Source: Serripes groenlandicus
Taxonomy: Eukaryota > Mollusca > Bivalvia > Cardiida > Cardiidae
NCBI GenBank assembly: GCA_031761405.1
Contig: JASEVX010000007.1
Span: 57,736,914 to 57,800,913 of the forward strand
Reading direction: 5' to 3'
DNA length: 64,000 bases
Shown: in pieces, positions 22,201 through 34,200 of the stretch
How positions within the stretch are numbered: position 1 is the first letter of the stretch
Layout of the letters: every line of letters starts with the position of its first letter
The notes under the pieces: model-generated
Database searches by the model: none
What the model saw: only the letters and a program-made list of their open reading frames with translations
What the model was told of the DNA's origin: nothing
Position numbers and translations under genes: made by a program

Positions 22201-25200
22201 GGAAATGTGGACAACATGTGGTGAGTGATCACAATAGCTCAACCGCACCGTGAGCTAAAAAATATGGTCTTTATCTCAATAACAAGGAACTTTTTACTTT
22301 TAACCCTTTCCCACATACAACATATCTGCAGCAGACGACTTTATAAAACATACCCAAATAAAATTGGAAACTCCCTTTATATGAAAGTACAATAATTGAA
22401 TCGAGTTGAAAACATGGTGACAAAAGGAGAAATTGCTTGTTTTGAGCAATTTCTTCTTTTGACGCCATGTTTTCAAAAAGCCGTCTGCTGCATAGTCGTC
22501 AGAAAGCGTCTAGGGAGAGGGTTAAAAGGAATGGTTCTAATTTATGTTATTAGCTCATTTTTGTTAGATTTAGAGCTCTTATTTATATGAATTATGTATT
22601 CAATTTTGAAAGGAATCGTATGAATCTTTGGATTCTTATTATTATATTAAGAATGAAGTTAATAACTGATGGACAGAATAATGATGACACTTTAAATAAG
22701 AAATTGCTCAAAGTCAATTTAGTCTTTTCCATCAATGTTTCAAACTCTTTACTGAAATAACATTTTAGCATATTTTCAAGGCAAACTAGAAAATATCTTG
22801 GAAAAAAAACCCAACCTTTAAAGATAAAAGTATAACTAGAGATTGCTTTTTTGAAAAAGCGCTTGTTTCCCCATTTGTGTGGTCGTAGGGGAGAAAAAGA
22901 AATGATGGAGATGAATTGTGTAGTTTTGGATTGGAGATGAAGCAACAGTGACTTTGAAGTTTGGCCTATTAACCTGTAGACACTAGTGGACATCTATTGC
23001 ATAAGATGCACAAGATTAGTGGTTATAATTTTAAGAATAAACGTAATGTGGATGTGAGAAGTACCATTTTGTTTTTATTTCGATATGGAGCAAGCAATGA
23101 TCACTGATGGTTTTGTGGATTGCTGACAACTGCATACGCCATGTCATGGTAGCTGTCATGTATTGGAATCACACCAGATTCTTTGCAGTTGATATTTTTA
23201 ATGTATATATGATCTAGTAGGGTCCTCTGTGCAGTTGTAGGTTGTTGGATGATCTGAGAGTAATTGTTCAAGTCAGGATTAGATGTTTTTAGGACATCAA
23301 TATTAAAATCACCAACAATAACGGCTCTTTCACTATTAGTCTTTTGTAGGAGTATGGCAAGCTGACTTTCGAAGTGTTGGAGTGGAGTTTTGGGTGGTCT
23401 ATACACACAACAAACACAAGTCGAGATATCTATCAGTTCAATCGCTAGACATTCAATGGAAACATCGCTAGTATCTACTGGCGTGCAGGAGAAATCTTGG
23501 TGAATGTATAAAGCAACGCTTCCTTTAACATGAACACTTTCTACAGATGTTACCGTGACCTTGACCTTTGACCTTGTGACCTCAAAATCACACAAAATCA
23601 ATAAGGGTCATCTACTGGTTAGGACCAACCTGCACACCAGGTATGAAGTTTCTCGACATAAGCATTCTTTAGTTGTCGAGCGGAAACCATTTTTCAGCTG
23701 AAGGTTACCATGACCTTGACCTTTGACCTAGTGACCTCAAAATCAATAGGGGTCATCTGTTGGTGGTGACCAACCTGCACACCAAGTATTAACTTCCATG
23801 GCCAAAGCATTCTACAGTTATTAAGCAAAAATAATTTTTCAGCTCATTGTCACTGTGACCTTGACTTTAGACGTACTGACATCAATAGGGGTCTTCTACT
23901 AGGCATGGCCAACCTGCATACCAAGTATGGAGTTCCTCGGCCTCAGCGCACTTCAGTTATTGAGCGGAAAGATTTTTAACCTCACAAGGTCACCATGACT
24001 TTGACCTTTGACCTTCTGACATCTAAATCAATACGGGTCATCTACTGGTCATGACCAACCTGCATACAAAGTATGAAGTTCCTACGCCTAAGCGTTCTTC
24101 AGTTATTGAGTGGAAACAAGTGTGACGGACGGACGGACAGACAGAGCAAAAACAATATGTCTCCCCATGATTGGGGGAGACATAATTAATGAACAGAGTT
24201 TGTAAGGAGAAAATTTCTTTCCTCGACTTTTGAAGCTTTAGCAGCTGACAACTTTTAACCCTTTCCCTCATACGACAATTCTGCAGCAGACGACTTTGAA
24301 CATGATTTGCCAAAAAATAGAAAATCTTTATAATTGAACGGATAACCTATGACTAAAAGTGGAAAACATTGTGGCAAAGAAGAAATTGCAATTGTGCAAT
24401 TTCTTCTTTTGTGACTATGTTTTCAAATAGCCGTCTGCTGCAGGTGTCAGAAAGCGTCTATATGAGGGAAAGGGTTAAACAATTTATTGTTTGAAAAGAG
24501 GACATTACTCACGATGACCTATTGCACCTTACCATAAAGTGAACACCTTTAGTTAAAACAATGTCTGTGAAGTAAGTTTTAATTGAATTTACATTATTAG
24601 AATGTTGCCCGATTTTCAACAGTAATTCAGGTATATTTTAGTGACAATACAATTATCAATGACCCCCAGGTGATTACCAAGAACTTGGTAAGGAAACATG
24701 CCTTGCCAAAAGGCACTCCATCACAACCTAGTATGGGAACGGATGGAACATTGAATGCCTGATGATTAACCCTTTCCCTCATACAACAATTCTGCAGCAG
24801 ACGACTTTGAACATATTTTATCAAAATATAGAAAATCTCTATAATTGAATGCATAACCTATGGGTAAAAGTGGAAAACATTGTGGCAAAAGGAGAAATTG
24901 CTTGTTTTGAGCAATTTCTCCTTTTGTCACTATGTTTTCAAAAATCTGTTTGCTGCAGAGGCGTCAGAAAGCGTCTATATGAGGGAAAGGGTTAAGCCAC
25001 AACACAATCTCATCAGATTCCTCTCTATCTGTGTATAAAGGCTTATCAGTAAAAAGCCTTTTGTCTGACATTTTACCTTTCATTTGGATGTTTTTTGAGA
25101 TATGTGTCCAACTGTTGATAGATTGGGTATGCCCCGTCTATATCCACACTATCTAATCTCTGTGTTGTTAATATTCGCTCTAGAACACACCCGGTAGGTA

Positions 25201-28200
25201 ACCTACAACTTGAAGCTGAAATCAAACAATTGGAAGTACAGTGTCAGTCAACTCTGTAGGGGAACAGAATAATCTTTAGCACATGAATAGTACCGGTAAA
25301 TGGAAAATACAGATGAAAGAATTTAAATTATTCGGAAGGGAGACAAAAAAAGATTGCCGGAACAAAATAAATTGCTAATTATATTCAATTATTTGGAAAG
25401 GAGACAACAAAAGATTGTTGGAACAAAAGAAATTGCTAATTATATTCAAGGTTTTCATTTTAAGTCTACTTTGTGTGTCAGAATGTGACCTGGTGACCGA
25501 AAAAAAGTAGAGATAATGTTCTGGCCCTTCCCTCACATAAGTTAACATGAGGACCAAGAGGGCCAAGATGGCCCTAATTCGTTCACCTTAGTGATGGTAT
25601 AGTAGCAAATGTGTATCAGCTAATATCAGGGAACATTTGGGAGCATTTGGGAACAAAATTGAAAGGATTGGACACTGTGAGTTTGTAATGAGAGATTTAA
25701 CCTATGAACAATTTGAAAGAAGAGCCAAAATAGACTGTTCCTGTTAACCCTCTCCTTCATATAAACGCTTTCCGACGCATCTGCAGCAGCCAGCCTTTTG
25801 AAAAACATGGCGACAAAAGAGGGAATTGCTCAAAACAAGCAATTTCTCATTATTGACACCAGGTTTTCAATTCTATTCAATATTTAAACATTTATTTATA
25901 GAGATTTCTCATAGTTTTGCCCAGATGTTTTCAAAGTTGTCTGCTGCAGATTTGTTGTATGTGGGAAAGGGTTAAATCTGTTTGATATCGATCCAGAGGT
26001 TTGAGAGGAGAAATAGTCTGAAGCTAAAAGTTCATTTAACCCTTTTTCTGATGTCCCCAGGTGGTTATGTTTTTCAACAATAAATATAGCTTTAACCCTT
26101 TCCCTCATATAGACGCTTTCGGACGCCTCTGCAGCTGACGGCTTTTTGAAAACATAGTAACAAAAGAAGAAATTGCACAAAACGTGCAATTTCTCCTTTT
26201 GTCACAATGTTTTCCACTTTAAGACATAGGTTATCCATTCAATTAAAGAGATTTTCCATTATTTGACAAAATATGTTCAAAGTCGTCTGCTGCAGAATTG
26301 TTGTATGAGGGAAAGGGTTAACAAATTATAGAGGGTCACTGAAGAAACATTTCTCCTAAAACTGTCTTGAAATCTGACTAAAACTTTCAGAAGAATGGAT
26401 TTATAAAAGTTTTGTCATCTTGCCAATTTTCTGATGCTGTCTGGCTGACATTTTTTTTCAACCAATCAATATTCAATGGCTAAAACCATTCTGTAGAGGG
26501 TGACCAAAGGTAAATTTCTTCCAAATTATCACGGAAACTGATTTAGAGGAGAAGAACTTGAACAGGTAAGGCATTTGCTAGACAACTCAAATAAATCTAA
26601 AATATCAAAATGTTCTAACTTACTAGACATTTGATCAATAGTATATCGACTACTCTGACAATATTGCACAGGATAAGAACAATTAATACAAGGGCTATCA
26701 CAGGATGAACAGTTTTTGGTGGCTGGCACATATAACAAGGCTTCTAAAACCAGATCTAAAAAAACTTGCAAGGACCTGAAATGGATAAGAAAATATATCT
26801 TCATGATGCTGTTATGGCAATATATTACCATCGTGCTTACCCAGTAGTACCGTCTCGGTTAGTGTTTGCCCTGGGAGCGGGAGACCAGGGATCGATCCCT
26901 GGTCTGGTCACATCAAAGGTAGTAATGACTTCCCCCCCTTTCCACTAAAGGTTGCAGGGATAGCAATACGACTGATGAATGTCAGGATAAATAAAACCAG
27001 TAGAACTGGTAATTTACCCAGGAAATGCTGTGATATAACAGAAAATACTGTTGAAAGTCTGGTTAACCCTTTACCACATACAACAAATCTGCAGCAGACT
27101 TAAAAATTGTCTACTAAAAAATATGGAAAATCTCTATAATTGTAGGTATAACTACTGAAAAAAGTTAAAACAAGATGTGTTTGTGAAACACTGATGCCCC
27201 CGAATGGCAACATCTAGGTCAAAGGTCAAGGTCGCAAGATCAAAAATGTTGGTACTGACAGAAAGGTCATGTCACAAGGAATACACATGTAAAATATGGT
27301 AGCCATACCTGTTATGGTTCAAAAGTAGTGGTCAAGGTTAAAGTTTTTTTCGACAGACAGACAGGCCAAAAACTAGATGCCCACCGAATCGGTGATTCCG
27401 GGGGCATAAAAATTGTGACGAAAGGAGAAATTGTTTGTTTTGAGCAATTTCTCCTTTGTCACGATGTTTTCACAAGTTGTCTGTTGCAGTAAGCTTGAGT
27501 TTGCTCATTTTAAGCTCAAAGCTGCAGATTTGTTGTAAGTGAGAAAAGAGATAATTAAAGTTGTGACCCAATATTATGAGAAAGTCCCGCTCAGACAAGA
27601 CATTAGTGGAGTTAAAAACTATCTTAAGCTTTGTTGTAAAATGATGAATTGCTCAAATGATCCATTTGTATTGCACCTACAATGTTTCCAAATCTATTTA
27701 TGAAAACTATTCTTCCAAAATTCCAGTTGTTGTATTTATTTTCTTTGTCTGATATTTCAAACCAATTATCTCTCTCCTCTTTCTTTTAAGAACTTCCCCT
27801 TTTACTGCAATATTTTCTGCATAAGAATATCTTACTCAGATGTGTTTCACATGATACAATTATGACTTACTTGTTCTGTCTCATACCATTGGTTAATTCA
27901 TTATGCCAGTTACCCATGAATCTATCCATCACTTCATTCAAATCTTCCATGTTCCAGGCTCCGTGGATCTCCTCTCCATCCTGGTATAGAAATACAGAAA
28001 TACAGTGAACACATAACCTCAGATAGACGCATATCTATGTCTGATACAGATGCTTTTTGGACTATAGAAATACAGTGAACACATAACCTCAGATAGCCGC
28101 CTATCTATGTCTGATACAGATGCTTTTTGGACTATAGAAATACAGTGAACACATAATCTCAGATAGCCACCTATCTATGTCTGATACAGATGCTTTTTGG

Positions 28201-31200
28201 ACTATAGAAATACAGTGAACACATAATCTGAGATAGCTGCCTATCTATGTCTGATACAGATGCTTTTTCGACTACAGAAATACAGTGAACACATAATCTC
28301 AGATAGCTGCCTATCTATGTCTGATACAGATGCTTTTTGGACTATAGAAATACAGTGAACACATAACCTTGGATAGCTGCCTATCTATGCCTGATACAGA
28401 TGCTTTTTCTACTACAGAAATACAGTCAACACATATCTTTAGATAGCTGCCTATCTATGTCTCATGATGCTTTCTGACTACAGAAATACAGTGAACACAT
28501 AACTTTAGATAGCTGCCTATGTATGTCTCATGACGCTTTCTGACTACAGAAATACAGTGAACACATAACCTTAGATAGCTGCCTACCTATGTCTCATGAT
28601 GCTTTCTGACTACAGAAATACAGTGAACACATAACTTTAGATAGCTGCCTATCTAAAGTTATCATGACACTTTCTGACTACAGAAATACAGTGAACACAT
28701 AATCTCAGATAGCTGCCTATCTATGCCCGATACAAATGCTTTTTCGACTATAGAAATACAGTAAACACATAATCTCAGATAGCTGCCTATCTTTGTCTGA
28801 TACAGATGCTTTTTCTGATTATAGAAATACAGTGAACACATAATTTCAGAAAGCTGCCTATCTATGCCTGATACAGATGCTTTTTCGACTATAGAAATAC
28901 AGTGAACACAAAATCTCAGATAGCTGCCTATCTTTGTCTGATACAGATGCTTTTTCGACTATAGAAATACAGTGATCACATAATCTCAGAAAGCTGCCTA
29001 TCTATGCCTGATACAGATGCTTTTTCGACTATATAAATACAGTGAACACATAATCTCAGACAGCTGCCTATCTATGCCCGATACAGATGCTTTGTCGACT
29101 ACAGAAATACAGTGAACACAATGTCATAATCTCAGATAGCTGCCTATCTATGCCCGATACAGATGCATTTTCGACTACAGATATACAGTGAACACATAAT
29201 CTCAGATAGCCACCTATCTATGTCTGATACAGATGCTTTTTCAACTATAGAAATACAGTGAACACATTATTTCAGATAGCCACCTATCTATGTCTGATAC
29301 AGATGACTTTAATCCTTCTCCATAAACAGGCGCTTTCTGACTACAGAAATACAAAGAACACATAACCTCAGACAGATGTCTATACCTGATGTTTAACCCT
29401 TACCCACATACAGACACTTTCTGACTACAGAAATACAAAGAACACATGACCTCAGATAGATGTCTATACCTGATGTTTAACCCTTTCCCACATACAGACA
29501 CTTTCTGACTACAGAAATACAAAGAACACATAACCTCAGATAGATGTCTATACCTGATGTTTAACCCTTTCTTACATACAGACACTTTCTGACTACAGAA
29601 ATACAAAGAACACATAACCTCAGACAGATGTCTATACCTGATGTTTAACCCTTTCTCACATACAGACACTTTCTGACTACAGAAATACAAAGAACACATA
29701 ACCTCAGACAGATGTCTATACCTGATGTTTAACCCTTTCCCACATACAGACACTTTCTGACTACAGAAATACAAAGAACACATAACCTCAGACAGATGTC
29801 TATACCTGATGTTTAACCCTTTCCCACATACAGACACTTTCTGACTACAGAAATACAAAGAACATATAGCCTCAGATAGATATCTATACCTAATACACAT
29901 GATTTTTTATTTCTCTGTAGAAGTCAACATTTGAAAATAGTGTGGGTTCAGGGATAAGTGTTAAATCTTATTTCCCTCAATGGTTTTAATTTTTCAACAA
30001 ATATTTTCAAAAAAGATCACTTTAAAACATAATTGCTATCAGCTAAACAGCTGAACTCATCAGAAAACATGCAAAAAAATCTTACATCTAGACAAGACCT
30101 GATTACCTCCCTTTGACCAGCCGTTATTCAATGTGGAATCCATCCTTCACAATAGCCCATGATTTGGCTGCTTAACCCTTTCCCTCATACGACAATTCTG
30201 CAGCAGACGACTATGAACGTATTTTGTCAACAAATAGAAAAGCTCCATAATTGAATGGATAACCTATGACGAAAAGTGGAAAACATTGTGGCAAAAGGAG
30301 AAATTGCACGTTTTGTGCAATTTCTTCTTTTGTTACTATGTTTTCAAAAAGCCGTCTTCTGCAAAGGCGTCAGAAAGCATCTATATGAGGGAAAGGGTTA
30401 ACCCTTGCCCTGATTTACCTTTTCCCACATACAACAAATATGCAGACAACTTTGAAAAAACATCTGGACAAACATATGGAAAATCTCCAAAATGAATGTT
30501 TGATAATTGAATAGAGCAATTTCTCCTTTTGTCGTAATGTTTTCAAATCGACACGTGAAAGGGTTCAGACAACATGTGACACTTAGCAGATGTGGATGTT
30601 TGATTGTTTGAAAAGTCCAGGAGGTACGGTTTCTCGGATTCTCTTGACATACTATTGTGAAGAATGGAGTTATTGTTCATCACATGCAAGATCTAGATTG
30701 CCCCTCCAACATTGCCCTCAACAGTTATAGGCTTAACCCTTTCCCTCATACAACCTTTTTGCAGCAGACGACTTTGAATATATTTTGTCAAAAAATGGAA
30801 AATCTCTGTAATTGAATGGATTGATTGATTGGGGTTTAACGCCGTTTTTAACAATTTCTCAGTTATATCACGGCGGCCAGTTCACCTACTCATGCATTAC
30901 CTGGTTTTCTCACACCAGTACTCCACACAACAATCTTCCCAAGCAACTGGCTGCTTTTCCACAAAGACTTAGCCCATTGGTGGAAGACGAATGACGCATG
31001 TCGCATTGACTTTTGTCAATCCTCAGAAAGAAAGTTGGCCAAGCCGGGATTTAAACTCACAACCCCTGGATTGACAGCCCGCGTCGCTACCGACTGGGCT
31101 ACCGGGGCTCGGCTAATTGAATGGATAACCTATGACTAAAAGTGGAAAACATTATGGCAATGGAAAAATTGCTCATTTTGAGCCATTTCTACTTTTGTCA

Positions 31201-34200
31201 CTATGTTTTCAAAAAGCTGTCTGCTGCAGAGGCGTCAGAAAGCGTCTATATGAGGGAAAGGGTTAAGTGGTGCCATGCCTCCAATGCTTCAGGGTGAAGA
31301 GATGACTATCATCCTTACGTAATGAAAGATGTCTGCAATATCTTTGAAATTGTTAATTTGACATAAGTTGGTAGTTGAAAACATCTGGGAAAAGGTAGTA
31401 ATTGCTCAATGTTTTTAAAAGTTGTCTTTTGCTTAAGCGTTTCAAACAGCTGCCTGTTGACGCCTCTGCAGCAGCCAACTTTTGAAAACATTGTGACAAA
31501 AGAAGAAATTGCTCATAATGAGCAATTTCTTCTTTTGCCTCAATATTTTCAAATGTATTCAATATTTATACTTTCATTTATAGAGATTTAAGATACTTTT
31601 TACTGAATGTTTTCAAAGACATCTGATTCAGATTTGTTGTATGTTGGAAAGGGTTAAATGTTTTATCAGGTAATTAGTTAATAAGATAATAAATTATGAG
31701 GACAATACACCTATAGACATAATGAATATTTTTAGCCTGAACACTGGCTATATATGACTCACAATCCTGTTAAAAATAGGAGAAATTGCTCAATACTTTA
31801 CAGCAGACAATTTAAGAAAAAATTGTTCATAATGCGCAATGTCTCCATTCTTTACCACAACATTCCACACTTTATAAAAATCAGAATTTCACCCATTAAG
31901 AGTATCCATCCATATTTTCAAAGTTGTCTGCTGCAGATTTTTTTTATATCTTGGAAAGGGTAAATATTAAAGCTTTTCCTTATTAGACAACTGATATGAT
32001 GAGTGATATCTAATAGAAAAGACAATGTTTTCAACTTTGAACCAAAAAAAAACCACTTAGATTTTCCTCATTTTCTTTCAAAATAAATACCTACACACGT
32101 ACAGAAAAATCAGCAGCAACTTTGACAAACATCAAGGCAAGAATACGGAAAATCTCTGTAAATGATTTTTTTTTTTTTCATTGAGTTGAAAATATTGTGG
32201 CAAAAGGAGAATTTGCTCATCATGAGCAATTTCACCTTTGGCCACACTGTTTTCAAAAGTCATAAATGCATCTAAATGTGTCTGCATGTGGGAAAGGATT
32301 AAATACAACAGGTTTTCCCATGGCCTGGCCTCTGTCATACATAGGTACAATAACCTTTAGGTTGTTCACTACACAGATAAAACTACACTGTCATACTTTT
32401 TCATAATCTTACATCATGTTTTAAAGTTTACCATCTAAGTCCATCAACTCTGATCTTAAATTATGGTTTCACCCCTTATTCAGCAGAATTTTAGTTAACC
32501 CTTCCCCACATACAGACAGCTCTGCAGCAGACAAATTTTGAAAACTTTCTGGCAAAAGGAGAAATTGCTCATGGTGAGCAATTTCTCCTTTTGCCACAAT
32601 GTTTTCAACTATTTTCAAGGATTCTCATGGTGAGCAATTTCTCCTTTTGCCACAATGTTTTCAACTATTTTCAAGGATTTTCAAGGGGGGTGGGTGGGGG
32701 GGGGGGGGGGGGGGGTTAAAATCATAGCAACAGAATACTGAATACTGATTCAAGAGGGCTGAGTGACAAACTAGTACAAGGCTAGGAAATGTGCCTCGCC
32801 CATGATAACAAAACCTTGACCAGTTTGAGCGAAATTCGCATCCGGGTTGCTCAATCTCGAATCCCGCACTCCAGGTCCTGATAAGGAGGTGTATATGGCT
32901 CTTTTCCCCACAATAAATATCTTATCATCAAACCAAACCCTATGATGTGGGTAATCAAAAGAATTGTCTCATTGAGTACCCACATCATAGGGTTACAAGG
33001 TCAAATAAGGATTTTAGAACATGCAAAGAGCTCTGGCACTCTAAGCATTTAGCCATAGCAAATTCCTGGATTGATCTCGTCCAACTGTTTTCAACTATTA
33101 TGTCAAATCAAAATTTGATTCCAAAGATGACAATTCTAAAAATGTCATATGAGGTTACTGTTCAATAACATCTCTCCATTGAAAAGTCTTTGTACATTTG
33201 TGTAAGTGTAGTAATTTATTAAATAGAGTTGAAAGCATTGCAACAAACCAAAGGTGTCTGTTGCAGGTGCATCAAAACACATCTGCAAATGGGTAAGAGT
33301 TACCAGGTGTTACAATCACTTATTGGACGTTTATTTTCTCACAAATATTTGACTTCATGCCACAAATGCAATATAATTAGATGATATAGAAACACATTCG
33401 ATATTATTCTGTATAAATAACAATCAACACCAAGATCACCTCTAGTGCAGATTTCATACTATATTAGGTAATAAATCGTAAAACACCATAATTATGTCAG
33501 TTAAATGCCTGAACATCAGATTATAGAAATAATATCAGGTTATTTGTCCCTACAAATAACAGACAAGACACGGATTCTTTGTTTCAAAGTAACTTTAATA
33601 CCCCTACGCAAGATCTCAAGTTTGTTGAGGTTTTCAAATTCTGGTTAGTAGGAGGACATAAGCTGTTATTCGAACCATCATTTATTTTAAATGCGCATCC
33701 TTTCAGCCATTACTAATTAACATGTACATGAATGCTTCATACAAGAGGGCCATGATGGCCCTATATCGCTCACCTGATTTAATAGAACTTCAATAGTTTT
33801 CAAAGTTTTATACTCTATAAATATAAGGACAAGCCCCACCCCCTTGCGGCCATGTTTTTCAACGGATCGGAAATATTTGAACAAGCTTGGTAGGGGGTGC
33901 CCCAAGGAACATTTGTGCAAAATAATTTTTAAATCGGGCCAACACTTATGAACAAGAAGAATTTTTAAGATTTGGCAATTTTCCCCTTTTCTGATGCCGC
34001 AACAGCCAAAGTTCTACTTGGAATTAAATTCTTTGAACAACTTTGAAAGGTGACCACCTAAGGACCATTCCTGTGAAGTTATTTTGAAATCTGTCCATTG
34101 GTTTAGTAGAAGAAGTCATTTGTAGGAAATTGTTAACAGACGGACAGACGACGACGACGCCGGACATTCTGTGATCACAAAAGATCACCTTGCACTTCGT

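Noticed and set aside
22592..22993. 133-codon minus-strand open frame
   Set aside because: Rich in F, S, I and L as expected from AT-rich intron DNA; not in phase with the IPPK exons on either side.
24500..24560. Minus-strand candidate exon with ACTTCACAG acceptor and TATG|GTAAGG donor in an IPPK intron
   Set aside because: The phase needed by the preceding IPPK exon gives an immediate stop, and the true next exon was found at 21,542-21,671.
27983..29895. Regular direct repeats that might suggest a CRISPR array
   Set aside because: Units are contiguous with no unique spacers, the DNA is animal, and there are no cas genes. It is a satellite.
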